A stretch of DNA of 53,560 nt from positions 1 to 53,560 of the forward strand of contig JADNYJ010000238.1 of the NCBI GenBank assembly GCA_015501075.1. The letters run 5' to 3'. A program made the translations under genes and the position numbers. The notes below the pieces were generated by a model. The model searched no databases, was not told the DNA's origin, and saw only the letters and a list, made by a program, of their open reading frames with translations. The DNA is from Gymnopilus junonius (lineage: Eukaryota > Basidiomycota > Agaricomycetes > Agaricales > Galerinaceae). Each line of letters begins with the position of its first letter. Position 1 is the stretch's first letter. Shown one piece after another: positions 11,870 to 23,913 of this stretch.

Positions 11870-14014
11870 ATGGAGAAGGTTGCCCTGCTTCTTGCAGGTG
11901 GACTGCTTATTTGGACTCTTATACTACAGCGACAGCAAAAACACCCACCATTACCACCAGGCCCGCCTGCAGACCCAATCATTGGACATCTCCGAATGAT
12001 CCCAACAGATGACCCAGGTGACTTCTTCTATGAGCTTTCAAAGAAGTACGGTGAGTCGCGATGATTTAGTGATCTTCAGGGCTGTGTTGCTTATTTCTAG
12101 CATAGGGAAAGTCGCTCATCTCCGCATCCCCGGACGGACAATGATCATCCTAAATAGTGCGCAAGCTGCCATGGACCTCCTCGACAAACGAAGTGGGATA
12201 TACAGTGACAGAATGACCTCGCATGTTTTTGAGCTGTCGGTGCTTTGCCGTAATTTTCTGTTACTTCAAGTTTATCTGATTTCTTTCCGCATCATCTACA
12301 GCATGGGATGGGCCTATAACGTTGGCTTTTTCTCTTATGGAGAGCGCTTTCGTAAACACCGCAGGATGCTCAATGACTACCTGAATCACAAAAAATGCCA
12401 AAGTTACCTTCCCTTACAAGCTCTGGAGGGTCGCCGACTTGTCCAAAACCTTCTTTATAACCCTGATAGGTTCGGCGATCATTTGAATCGGTGCGAATTG
12501 CATACTTTCTCCTAATCTCAATTTCCACGGCTCATTTCCCACCGATATATATATTACTAGGTTTTCCACTTCACTCATTCTCCGTATTGCCTACGGGCAT
12601 GAAATCGTCTCGGATGACGACCCATTTCTCAAGATTATTTCTGACGTAGAACATTGCCTTAGCGAATGTGCGGCTCCGGGGAGTAATCTTGTAGACCTTA
12701 TGCCGATCAGTTGTGTTGTTCGATCCCTCTCTTTCAGTTTAATGGACTAAATGAGGGTCTATTTCTGATAGTGAAAGACCTTCCATCGTGGTTCCCTGGA
12801 ACCTATCCTGCAACTCAAGCGCGTTCTTACCGACATTTCATTGATTTAATGCATGACTATCCCGTTGAGCACGTGCAGAAGCAAATGGTATATTCTGAAG
12901 ATCTCTAACAAATCCCTAACGAGTATATTCATTGTGTGAGTCTCTGTATACGTCATTTGACAGGTTGAAGGCACTGCACAAGCCTCTTTTCTCCGGAATC
13001 ATCTTGAGGGCCTCCAGCGGGAAGGATCAGATTATCCCTACACAGCGGACGACATCAAGGGTGTTGCAGCTGTTATATACACCGGTGGAGCGGACACTGT
13101 TTGTACCTCTCTACGCTGCCATCAGACTATGGACTTTCTTACCATTGAAATTTCTTGTTATCTAGACGTGGTCAACCCTCTCTATATTCATGCTTGCTAT
13201 GGTACTCTATCCCTCTGTTCAAGCGCAAGCACAGGAGGAAATCGATGAATCAATAGGACGTGACCGGCTGCCAAATTTTAATGACCGGCCCAACCTACCA
13301 TATATTGAAGGTGTTCTTCAGGAGACATACAGATGGAACAATACTGCACCGACTGGTGAATTTCAATATCGTCTCTCCCTCTAGATATAGCACTGAGCTG
13401 CTTCCTATCGAAGGGATACCACATTGCTCCATGGAAGATGATATCTACAACGGGATGTTTATTCCAAAAGGATCTGTCATCGTCGCTAATACACGGTTTG
13501 TCCTTTTCTGAATACCTTCAGTCGTTAAATTTCTCATAACGTGTCCTCGGAATTCAGAGGTATAACACTTGATGGAGACGTTTACAAGGAACCGCGTATA
13601 TTTGACCCATCGCGCTACCTGCAAGGAGAACCCTATCCAGTTGGACACTTTGGATTTGGGCGACGGTACATCCAGTCCATATCATCATTTATCTTACCCT
13701 AGTTTATACTCTGGCCGATCTAACTCACAGTATATGCCCGGGCCGCCATCTAGCTGATTCGAGTGTATGGATAGCAATAGCCTCCATTCTGGCTGTTTTC
13801 AACGTATCTCCCGTGGAAGGAGCAGATGGAACACCAATATTGCCTAAGGAGGAATTTATATCAGGCATTGCAAGGTAGGGATTTTAGCGGTTAATTTACT
13901 ATACAATACCCAAATAATAAATAATCTCCATTTAGTCATCCTAAGCCATTCAAATGCATGATAGTCCCGAGGAACGAGAAGGCGAGGGCAAACACAGAAA
14001 ATGGTTATGATTGA
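11870..14014 (+). CDS. Cytochrome P450 monooxygenase, tandem copy 1
   Basis: Eleven exons (11870-12050, 12106-12235, 12302-12490, 12561-12709, 12772-12887, 12964-13098, 13166-13355, 13414-13495, 13558-13665, 13731-13874, 13936-14014) join to 1503 nt, 500 residues, in one clean frame. It begins with a membrane anchor (ALLLAGGLLIWTLIL) and the proline hinge KHPPLPPGPPADPIIGH. Later come the I-helix YTGGADTTW, the K-helix ETYR, the FDPSRYL segment and the heme loop FGFGRRICPGR with the cysteine ligand. It should be an ER-bound heme-thiolate oxygenase. It resembles the many basidiomycete P450s annotated as O-methylsterigmatocystin oxidoreductase-like, but the substrate cannot be read from sequence. 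The exon 2 donor (GTCGGT at 12236) is weak and was placed by matching copy 2. Copy 2 follows 258 bp downstream. Confidence 0.92.
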
Positions 14015-14272
14015 TAATGCAAGAACTCACAGGCGCATGAAGTATGTAGACCAAAAGATTTCAATAATAAAAATGCTTTCGTACATAAGGACACTGTATC
14101 TTCGATCAGGTGGTCCGAGTGATCATATGTCATGCGGAGTACTCGAGTCCAGACAAGGACGGACTTATTGTCTTCTACATATCTAAAATTTCTCAGCCTA
14201 ACGAGCGACATAAATGCGTTATCGACGGCCAGTCACGACTTGTATTCCCACTGCATTGTTCTACCAACCACC

Positions 14273-16377
14273 ATGGAGAATATTGTTCTGGTTCTAGTGA
14301 GTGGATTGCTTATATGGACTCTTTTACTTCAGCGGCAGCGAAAGCACCCACCGCTGCCTCCAGGCCCTCCTGCAGACCCAATCATTGGACATCTTCGGAC
14401 AATACCAGCGGATCGCCCAGATGTCTTCTTCTATGAACTCTCAAAAAAATACGGTGATCCATTGATTTTCTCCTTCCGGAGACAGTGAGATATTCACTCG
14501 TCTGAAATGTTTAATGCAGGAAAAGTAGTCCATCTTCGTATTCCTGGGAAGACAATGATCATCCTGAATAGCGCACAAGCCGCTACGGACCTCCTAGACA
14601 AACGAAGTGGGATCTACAGCGATAGGTCTTCCTCGAATGTTTTCAACCTGTATGTATCTTTTTATGGTATCTCTTGCCCAACTCGAGGGCGGTTAAAAGT
14701 TGATCTTTCTGACATTTGAGCAGTATGGGATGGGATAAGAGCATTGCTTTCGTTCCTTACGGGGAGCGTTTCCGAAAACAACGCAAGATGCTAAACGATT
14801 ACCTCCATCATAAGCAATGCGAAAATTACTTTCACCTAGAAGCTCTGGAGGCTCGTCGACTTGTCAAAAAGTTATCTTCCATGCCAAACAGGTTCAACGA
14901 CCACTTCAATCGGTGCGGACCCTCAAGTTCCGAAGCGTATTTCTCTGTCCTGACCTGCGCATATATGTTACCAGATACTCCTCTGCAATTATTCTTCGGA
15001 TTGCCCACGGACACGAAGTCGTCGGAGACGATGACCCATATCTCAAGATCACGTCAGACGCAGAGCATTGTCTTAGCAACTGTGCTACTCCTGGAAGTAA
15101 CCTCGTCGACCTCATCCCAATCAGTTGTGTCTTTGTTCTTTCCCGTTTTCTCAGTTTGAAATTGATTGAATGAGCCAGTGAAAAACCTTCCGTCGTGGTT
15201 CCTTGGGACCTATCCTGCGACTCAAGCCCGTTCCTATCGACCTATTATTGATTTGTTACACGACTACCCATTTGAGGACATGAAGAAGAAAATGGTTCGT
15301 TCTTAATATTTCGTCTTTGCTGTTCGTTGACCTTGAGACTTTGTACCTGGTGATTTGAAGGTCGAGGGTACGGCAAAAGATTCGTACCTTCTGACCCACC
15401 TTGAAGGTCTTCAACGCGAAGGCGAGAATTATCCTTACACCATTGACGATATAAAAGGAAGTACAGGAGCAATATACGCCGCTGGCGCAGATACCGTCCG
15501 TGCTCTCTTTCAACTTGGATTCTACCATTCAACCTCTTGTCTCTCTAGACATGGTCAACCCTCTCCATAGTTATGCTTGCAATGGTCCTATATCCCTCTG
15601 TTCAAGCGCAAGCACAGGAGGAAATCGACAATTCAATGGGAGTTGCCGACCGACTCCCAGAGTTTAATGACCGACCAAGCCTGACATACCTCGAATGCGT
15701 TCTACAGGAGACATACCGGTGGAACAACGCTGCACCCACTGGTAAATTTTCATAGATTTTTCCTTATAGATGTACTGAATTGGCTCATATTTTGAGGCTT
15801 GCCACATCGTTCTACAGAAGATGATGTGTATAATGGGATGTTCATTCCAAAGGGGTCTGTCATAGTGGCTAATACACGGTGTGTCTTTTGTACGAAGTTG
15901 TTCGTCCGATTTCTCATATAGTAAATTGCCCTCGATATCAAGAGGTATTACACTTGATGAAGATGTCTACAGGGACCCACATAAATTTGACCCATCTCGT
16001 TACCTGCGAGGAGAACCTCATCCAGTAGGTCACTTTGGCTTTGGACGACGGTCTGTCTACACGTTAATTTCCTCCAGTCAGAAGTTGCGTTCTCATCAAT
16101 TTAACTTTTAGCATATGTCCGGGACGCCACCTAGCTGATTCGAGTGTATGGATAGCCATAGCCTCCATTCTTTTTGCTTTCACTATCTCTCCTGTGAAAG
16201 CACCGGATGGAACGCCCTTAATACCTGAGGAAGAATTTTTGTCAGGTGTTACAAGGTCCGTAATTTGATTATTGCACAGTACGAAAGTGGCAACCTTGGT
16301 TTAGTCATCCTAAGCCATTCAAATGCATGATAGTACCGAGAAACGAGAAGGTGAAAGCAATAATAGAAAATAGTTGA
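14273..16377 (+). CDS. Cytochrome P450 monooxygenase, tandem copy 2
   Basis: This is a close paralogue of the upstream P450 with the same exon layout. The start MENIVLVLVSGLLIWTLLLQ is an N-terminal anchor followed by KHPPLPPGPPADPIIGH. It keeps the I-helix YAAGADTTW, ETYR in the K-helix, FDPSRYLRGEP and FGFGRRICPGR. The last exon ends HPKPFKCMIVPRNEKVKAIIENS, parallel to copy 1. Introns occupy equivalent positions, for example 14454-14519 and 14650-14723, and all are GT..AG. No stop or frameshift was found. The pair clearly arose by tandem duplication. Differences in the mid-region (DHFNRYSS versus DHLNRFST) and near the C-terminus suggest divergence long enough for substrate change. The gene converges on the SET gene, with 150 bp between the stop codons. 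Confidence 0.92.
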
Positions 16378-16527
16378 ATCAGCGATGCACAAGTCAAGAG
16401 TGGCTCGAGTAGACTAAGCATTTTCAACGAAAGAATGTTTTTGCCGTTTGTTACATAGTAAGTACATTATGACATACAAGAATCCGGAGTGTAAAGAATG
16501 TCTGCGACAAAGAATTTCGGATTTAAG

Positions 16528-18733
16528 TTAAAAGTCAGTGTACGCAGTGTTAGGCAGATGCGCCTCTCTCTTAATGCCTTTAGCACGCCATCCCCAAACT
16601 GGAAATGAAAGTGGATTAGTGATCCATTTGACAAATACCGACCTTTCATCCTTCAAACCTAGGCTGACGGGCCGACTTCGATCACCTCCAGATGGGGCGT
16701 CAACATTGAATCCTCTTGCCTCGGCCACTTTCCTGATCCACAACATGAAATTATCCACATCTTCCAGAGCGCCGTAACACATGGCAATAACGTCAATATG
16801 GCGACCAAGGTCACGAAGTGGATGGATACGGATATCGTTGTCACTAATATGAGAAAATTTGGGCCAAGTGGGAGGATATGAGCCAGGATATGTATCAAGA
16901 ATCTCTAATCCTTCCCTCTGCAGGAGCTCTAAAGCCTGCGTGTGCGCCTTGATCAACAAATCTGCAGGCAATGTAATGTCTTCACACCACTCTTTGAAAG
17001 ACGGCCTGCCCTTCACGTCCCAGAAATGGACAAGCATCTTCCTTGCGGCATTGCTTTGCTCTATTCCATCAGAGAGCCTTGCCGTGGCTCCGACTTCGTC
17101 TCTAAGATCTATATCGGGATTGGAGGACAATCGTCCAGCCAACCCGACGCAAGAATCGCATGCGCAATGGAAAGAATACGCGCTAAACAGAGCTTCCCTC
17201 CGAAGGTAGTATGGAAGGAAAGGGGAGACATAGGATATAGTGATCTCCTCGCCAGAAACAATAGGCCTGACGGACTTGACAAGGAGCGAGAACGTCTTAA
17301 GATCCCATTCCCACTCAGCGTTGGGGCTACAACTGTAGAGAAAAGGACGGATTTAGCCGACAAGAAAACTATAAAGAAGAGATGAAGATGAACCTATGAT
17401 TGATGCTACTTGTCTTCAGAAATATTCCCTTGTGCGTCTCCAGCTCGCCATGTGGCCCGTTTTCCTCCTTGCTGCGGACCGTCAATGTAATCGGCAGTGA
17501 GTTGACTTTCAAAATAGCATCATATACGCTCTTCACTTCCCTGGTTTGAGGAGACCTTGCAAGATCCATGATCGCTGTCTTTGTCTCGTCATCCAACATT
17601 CTCAAACCACTCTCAAACGCTTCCTCAACTAATGCAGGGAATGCCGTCACATACGGCATGATAAGAGCTGGTCGCTCGACAACGATTGTCGCGTTCACCG
17701 GGATCGGAAGCAGAGCAAACATTCCCAGACCTTTCGAAATAGCATCTAACTTCGAATTCTCAAGATAGTGAGAGGGTGATGATGCGAAAGCGGGCTGGAT
17801 ATCAAACAAGGTTTGAGGATGTGCGAATGGAAGACGAGACGTAGGGATATCAGCAGCAGAAGGAATCAGAAGGTCGACGCTTGTATCAAGCACAGTCACA
17901 CAATGGTTCGGAGACGGTGCTTCAAAATGACGCCTCCGCACGACATATTTTCTTCTCCTCATGTGTTCCACAAAATCGAACCCTGGCAAACAGAAAGTTG
18001 CGCGCACTTCATTGTTGACCTGAGCACAGATGTGAGGTGGGGGCAAGCGGTACGTGTTGGTAGTAATAAAAAGAGATGTCGGTTGACATGATTTCTGGCG
18101 CGCCTCGTGCTGGGCGCGGTGATAATGATCACGTTGGCGACGTTGAGAGTAGGGGGAGAGGTCGGTGCGATCAGTGGAGGGCGACTGGAGTGGTTCCACA
18201 AGGCTTACAATGAACTGCACAGCTTCAGAAGGCAAGTGAAAATGACGCGCCGAAAGTAAGGTGGATGTCACGTCGGTTGGGGACCCTGTGCCTGACAAGG
18301 ATGTTGAACGCCTGCGATTCAATTTGAGTCTACCTTGAGGAGGTTCGTCGGACTGAGACTGTTTCGGTGCAGGCGATATGAGGTTACGGTGCGGGCTGCT
18401 GGGCGTATGTGACGTTGGTGTTGAAGACTGTCCAGCGGCTGCCTTGACTGCAGGTCGAGAATCAGCGTGGGGGGTAGAAATCGGAGTGAGGCGTATACGA
18501 GTTTGGTGGTCGACTTTGTCCGAAATATTACTCCTATCGACCGGCGGGTAGTGAACAACGTGTGTGACGGAGCTGAAGGTAACTGATTTTCGTCGTTTAT
18601 GACCAAAACCGTCGACTGGAAAATTGAGGCTTCCAGCGCCTTTGGGAGAGTTGACGAGTGTCACCGAGCTCGATGAACTCATAGGAGGCATCGCTACGGA
18701 ATGCCGGCATCTGGACAGCTGAGAGGAAGCCAT
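16528..18733 (-). CDS. SET-domain protein (putative lysine methyltransferase)
   Basis: Two exons (18733-17394 and 17332-16528) joined across a 61-bp intron give 2145 nt, 714 residues, with no frame defect. About 290 N-terminal residues are low complexity, rich in S, T, P and R and probably disordered. The SET domain opens with SKGLGMFALLPIPVNATIVVERPAL. The intron splits the codon inside the catalytic motif NHSCSPNAEW. EEITISYVSPFL follows, and then a cysteine cluster (HCACDSCVG) like a post-SET or SMYD-type zinc site. A helical C-terminal region of about 200 residues follows, as in fungal SMYD-like proteins. Histone or other protein lysine methylation is the likely activity; the target is unknown. 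The start M was chosen at MASSQLSRC, the first ATG in frame. Confidence 0.88.
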
Positions 18734-19618
18734 TTTCAAGAGGGGTGTGTGGGTCACAAGTCTGAGACGCGATGACTTTTTGAATTCCAGGTCAAATGGG
18801 CCACATTGCCTAACTGACCAAAACACACCTGAGAACGGACTGAATGAACAATGCAGAGTAATCAGCGCAGTGCTGGCCCTGGCATGAGTACGAGCAGCGA
18901 GGTCTTGTCATGTAACGCGTTTGGGTCTGAGCGAGCATGATGGAGGGCATGGACGCGATAATGGGAGATAACAAGGCGACCTAATCCCTTTGAAACTGGT
19001 GGAGAAGCGGGTCATTGTCAAACAGGGCCTCCTTGCAACTTTAATTCCATGAAAGGAAGAAAATGAACAAGAGAAGCAAGAGCTGGCCGCGAAAGACATT
19101 CTATGCTGGTAACCAGGTTAACTTGTTTGACAACAACCTGATTTAATCTAAGATGTGGGCCAATTAGTCCGGCCACGACTAGGGAAGAGAGACAGGAGAA
19201 TGAGGGCGCACCAGTTAACAGGATACGTTCTTATGATGATTCACATCGCACTGCGGTGTGCGTGGTCAATGGTGACTACATTGCCAGTCATGGTGAGTAA
19301 TTGTAATCAGTTCGGCCATTTGCGTTTGAACAGCCCAGACGTCATTAAAGTTGATGAGATGAATTTAAATGCCCAGGTAGAAGCCTAGAAGTATGTTTTA
19401 GGGAGAATGGATTAAGCACAGGCTTTCTTGCAACATAGTTCAGAAAACCAAGAACAATGGATATGGCAAAAACACATCACCGTCGGTGGTCACTTTTTTT
19501 TTTCGGGTGTGTATTTGGAGTTATTTGGTTGCTAAAGGTGGCCACAATAATTTTAAACCATGACCACGACATCAACAAATTACGATACAAGAGCCGAGTC
19601 CACCCTAATTCCGCTCCT
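18734..19618. other. Intergenic stretch, 0.9 kb
   Basis: This holds the upstream side of the SET gene and the 3' side of the F-box gene. I find no frame with recognisable motifs, no repeat and no RNA gene. A T run near 19493-19503 is the only low-complexity feature. Confidence 0.5.
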
Positions 19619-21063
19619 CTATAAAATTGACACCCAAAGCAAACCCAAAACAACAAAATGCAGGAATACCAAAACATGCAGGTGCTTAGTACAACTCCAA
19701 ACGCTCAGGCGTTCAATCATATCAAGCGATCGCAGTCCAACATTGTGTAGCCTGGGCAGCGGAAATTCGAGTGAGCGTTCTGGCGTTGCTCTGGCGTTAA
19801 CATGACAGGTTAAGCACTTACAGGAGAGGTGATTTTGCTCTTTAACTACCGCTTCTGCACATTTCCAAATCATATCGTCATGCATGGAGTGGGCATATGA
19901 GTACCTGAACGGTTCTTTTTCCCATGCAAAAACCAGTCTGGCGTCGAATCCGAGTGAACCTGGAGCTGTGCACATCTTGAACTCGGAAGACGCTAGACGA
20001 GATATTATTCTTGCTGTCCTTGCCCCGTCGGAGTCGAAGCGGAGAACAATTACACAAACTCTGAGAAGTGCGTGATTATTTAGCACCCTGCTTAGGGCGC
20101 CAGCTACCCTTTCCGTCTTGGAAGTGAACTCGCTCCAACCAACGTCCGAGAAACTGGTGCTATAATGCTTACCGGGATTGACGTATGTCCCAGTAACAGC
20201 CTTTATCCAAGCAGATGTCACGCCGTTATTTTCTGTCGTATCAAAGCTGTCGTCTTCGTAATCCTCTGGAGGAGCCGGCCCAACCGCGAAGTCGAACTTC
20301 AAGTATTGGAGCCTTGGTAACACATGCTCCGCAAAGGTGTCTTCGGTCCAGGATGTCCACTCTTCCCATCTATTGACAATAGAGAGGTGTGTAATGGTAC
20401 TGAAGAAAGATATGGGCTTTATAGATTGGAAGAGGAAGATAGGATGAGACTCTTGAAGGAGGAGGGAGAGTTTTCGAGGAGTCAGATAGACAAGGTTACG
20501 CATGTCGGAAGACTGTGAACTGTCGATAGTTTGAGGGATGACTGTGCACGTCTTGGTGGAGAAGGGAGATCGCGGGTCGTGTGTATGCGGCTTGCAGGAA
20601 AAGTTGGATGAGGCGGCCAGTAGGTCAATTCCTTTACTCCGCTGCAAGCTGAGAGGATCGACGCAATGCTCTGGGCATCGAGTTCTGAATATAGATAAAT
20701 TGACTTAACGAAGAGCGCAAAATATGCCCTGCTCTTTACCCTCAATGTCGACTTCGTGGCATTCAGAGGTTGTTGGATGGTCCGAAGGAATAAACAGGCA
20801 GTGCGCTGGTTCAGCAAGTGCACCTCGGAGTATATGATATCGTCAATCCTTGAAAGCGACAATTCAAATTTGATGATCGATGAATTAAATTCGAAGAGGT
20901 CAGTTTTCTAGTCTGTTTATACGGTAAAGTTATAAACTTACCACTGATTAACCTTGCGAGAGACCAGGGCTAACGGGGATGCAGTTTTACTGTCTGATTG
21001 AGCAGCGCATTCCAGTATCTGGCGAAGTACCTCATCCGGCAACCTCGAGGGATTGGATGCCAT
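19619..21063 (-). CDS. F-box-like protein, internal frame switch
   Basis: Exon 1 (21063-20942) encodes MASNPSRLPDEVLRQILECA..LALVSRKVNQW, a typical N-terminal F-box of basidiomycete proteins. A 93-bp GTAAGT..AAG intron joins it in frame to IDDIIYSEVHLLNQRTACLF (from 20848). Reading continues to GVKELTYW near 20620. The downstream part (SSDMRNLVYLTPRKLSLLL, THLSIVNRWEEWTSW, MHDDMIWKCAEAVVKEQ) is also family-like but sits in another frame. The switch must fall within about 20500-20620, through an unrecognised intron or a single-base indel. F-box proteins act as substrate adaptors in SCF ubiquitin ligases; the target is unknown. The C-terminal 50 or so residues before the stop at 19619 are hydrophobic and atypical, so the true end could be earlier. 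Confidence 0.65.
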
Positions 21064-23003
21064 TGTGCGCAAGTCTTCGTATTCAATATATCGAGGAAAC
21101 TTGACGGTTTGACAGTGCGCTTGCGAAGAAAATCCCGAAGTTTGTAGACGAAGTGCTCAGGAACAGGATCGCGGATGACGGATAAGAGTAAGTTTCCCAA
21201 TTCAACCTGTCGCTTGATTTATATAGTCCAAATTACGAACTGGTCATCCGTAACCCTCGGCCACTGATTTTCACATTGCAGGGCATGAACCGTTGTTCTA
21301 TTTTAAATACGCACACAATTGGAATCGAAAACAAACGCCCAGGTGCTGTTCTGCTTTCGTACACTCCGTGCATACAGCACTTGCAATAGGTCCATTATTC
21401 GCTGCAAGACTCGAGGATGTGACCGAGATTCTCGGGTTCAATGCATAGCAAGACATATCCCCAGTGACTGTGATGCCTAGCGCCGAGGAAAGCACGGGGT
21501 TAGGTGGACGCTAAGTACCTATTCCGTACCTAGGATATTAATAACGTCAGTGCTGAGTCGATGTATGACCTTGCCAGATTTCTGGATAATGATAGAACAT
21601 TCACTGTGGATGGGTGGCGCAGTCGACAAATTGCCCGTTCGCAAGCTCACAGAAACGATGAATGAACAGTATTTTCTTGCAATTAGGCGAGAATCGTACC
21701 ACGCTGAAGGCACTGGAACGCGTATCGGGTCTGTGCGAGAATGTCGGCACCGTCAACGAGGATCCGGATTCCGGACTGGAGAATCGATCAGGCCAAGAAG
21801 CAGAACGTGATATTCTTACTTGCATATGTTCGCCATTCTCTATTTCCGAGGAAATAACGGATTTTAAGTTATGATTCATGATTGATGACACTATTGGAGA
21901 GGGAGAGGAAGACCACGAAGGCAGGAATGAAACAAAGTGATAGTGATAGTGAGAGTGTGTCTTTGTGCGGCTCCTCGCTGTACTAGTATGAACTCCGAGG
22001 TGTTTACCGCTAAGAACACAATGAATTGTAATGACAGGAATTTTAGGTCCGTATAGTGCTCTCGTCGGTTAATGCCGGATCAGGAATTGCGTCAGCCCCT
22101 GTGATGTATAGCTGCGTGGAATAGCCCTCTGTGCGACAACAGTTTCTAATGAATACCTGCGTACTGTCTGGCAGTGTCTATGGAGTAAAAATGGCAGGGT
22201 TGTCGAAGCACGTGCTTTCCGTACTCGTTACCCATATTCCTGTGTGAAAGCGTGAGGTATGTACCCCAAGCCACCGACGTTAGGTCATGCTTACATCCAA
22301 TCCCGAGGCATATAGTGATGTACAAAGAAATTCGGTCAAGCATAGCCGACGATCAGCTGAACTCTTCAGAAGATGCAGAGTGTTTCGCCAGCCATTCCAA
22401 CACCTAGAAGGAAGATACCAAATAGGAAAACTCAATGCAGTTCCGACTACAATCAACTTTCATCCGCAACTCCAGGGCATGCATTCAAATGTACCACACG
22501 AATGTACGGTATGTATTGACCAGCATACACACCGAGGCGGCCGTGGGCGACGAGAGTAGATATGTTCCAAGAAGTGCATAAGTTCGAGGCGGGATCCGTA
22601 AGAATTAGCATATTGTAATCGCGCGTAGAGGTGCATCATAGACACATGCTTATCTTAAATAACCAATACACCGTTTGATTAGAGGAAACCTGCTGGGTAA
22701 GTATATGCAAATCCAAAAATTTGATAAAAACAGAACTGAATTTCAGTCAAATGCTGTTAGAGATCCTCTACCTATTCACCACTCATGAGGTTTTGTTAAA
22801 GTCGGAGGAAGTGATGTGGCATAACTCCACATTGTCTATAAAGATAAGGGCGCCCTTCGTAGACAGCCGCCCTGAAAGATCCGCCGTCATTTCATAGGCA
22901 TCGACTGAAGGACTGTCGAGGATATACATACAACTAGGTAATGGAGGCAGGATGAGTGAGAAACAAAGTAATTGGTTGATCTCTTGCGAGACACAATAAT
23001 CTA
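21064..23003. other. Gene-poor stretch upstream of transposon remnants
   Basis: I found no recognisable gene. Minus-strand frames at 21298-21495 and 21601-21891 have mildly coding-like composition, and a CTTAG acceptor-like site precedes the first. I see no family motif or convincing start, and leave them unannotated. Confidence 0.4.
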
Positions 23004-23104
23004 ACACGGGGGGCAAGCGGCTTGTCCAATTGGCTCAAAATGAACATTTTGTAATATTAAAATTCTCATTTTTGGCCCGTTTGGACAGTTGCTTGCCGTC
23101 GTGT
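23004..23104. mobile_element. Hairpin MITE-like element, about 101 bp
   Basis: The left half (ACACGGGGGGCAAGCGG..TGTCCAATTGGCTCAAAATGA) and the reverse complement of the right half (ACACGACGGCAAGCAAC..TGTCCAAACGGGCCAAAAATGA) match along nearly their whole length with scattered mismatches. The element is therefore almost entirely a foldback. There is no coding capacity. Target-site duplication is not clear. It ends 43 bp before the pogo-type remnant. Confidence 0.6.
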
Positions 23105-23410
23105 AAAGATAACTAGCGGTTGTAGATAAGATAAGACAGTTCGGTACAGTCGAACCCCTCATAAGTCATACCTCTGATAGGGCATACCCCCTTACAACTC
23201 ATGACCTGAGCAATCCACCAACTTGTTAGGTGGGCATTCCGATACCATAAGGCATAGGTCCGCAGTAAGGCATAAGGCATACACCCTTGGCCCAAAAATC
23301 GCATACTTTTGCCGGCCATATGAGCTATGTTTGTTGCTTGAAGATTAGTGCTCCGGCAAGTCTTACTCTGATGCACCTCTGATGCGCCACAAAAATGAAT
23401 TTGTTGCTCG

Positions 23411-23719
23411 TTGGATACAGAGATCTACGAGGCGGTTATCGATGCAATTAAGGCACGTGAGAACTTGGAGATCAACGGCGGCGATGATGTCGACGAGGAC
23501 TTTCCTGTTGAGTCTCGTCCAATTCGGTGGGACGTCCTTCATGCGGTATCAACGATCGGAAAGTATGTTGAAGATATGGATGCTCCTTTAGCACGCAACA
23601 TCGAAGCAATTCTAAGTTCTTTCAATAAACAGTTCCGCCTTGAAGAGACCAGAAGCCTCAAGGATACTGCTATAACTGACTTTCTTTCGAAAAACATAGA
23701 TAAATCGTCGAGTAATTAA
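23411..23719 (+). pseudogene. Transposase C-terminal fragment (Tigger/pogo type)
   Basis: An open frame of 102 codons contains AIKARENLEINGGDDVDEDF, RWDVLHAVSTIGKYVEDMD and ARNIEAILSSFNKQFRLEE. These are typical of the acidic and helical tail following the DDE domain in fungal pogo/Tigger transposases. No DDE residues or helix-turn-helix region are present. It sits wholly inside the TA-flanked element, so it is a relic and not a host gene. Confidence 0.75.
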
Positions 23720-23849
23720 CTTACAATAGTCTACATTATTTCGATCGTACCGTTCTGTAGCCCTACTGGTATGATTATTTATACGATTTTTCCGGTTTTT
23801 TGAGAATTTCGAATCTATTTTTAGTGTACCTCAGGCTCTCGAAAGTCAT

Positions 23850-23907
23850 AACCCCTCATAAGGCATACCTGGAGCCGTCCACCGAGAGGTATGCCTTATG
23901 AGGGGTT
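23850..23907. repeat. Perfect 21-bp inverted repeat inside the transposon's right end
   Basis: AACCCCTCATAAGGCATACC plus one T (23850-23870) is exactly reverse-complemented at 23887-23907, with a 16-nt loop. The right terminus of the pogo-type element is therefore present twice in opposite orientation and could form a hairpin by itself. Confidence 0.85.
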
Positions 23908-23913
23908 CGACTG

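Larger units (their letters stand above)
23147..23913 (+). mobile_element. Pogo/Tigger-type (Tc1/mariner superfamily) transposon remnant, 767 bp
   Basis: The terminal inverted repeats begin CAGTCGAACCCCTCATAAG and run 29 bp with a single mismatch. They are flanked on both sides by TA (23145-23146 and 23914-23915), the signature target duplication of Tc1/mariner elements. Inside, 23411-23719 encodes the tail of a DDE/CENP-B-type transposase. The DNA-binding and most of the catalytic region are missing, so it is an internally deleted, non-autonomous copy. GGCATA words recur near the left end. The right end carries a second, inverted copy of the terminus (see separate entry). Confidence 0.85.

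Noticed and set aside
20970..21200. 76-codon minus-strand frame at the start of the F-box gene
   Set aside because: It is an out-of-frame shadow of the F-box exon, which has the recognisable LPDEVLRQIL motif.
21298..21891. Two minus-strand frames with coding-like composition and several cysteines
   Set aside because: No convincing ATG, no family similarity, joins unclear; left unannotated.
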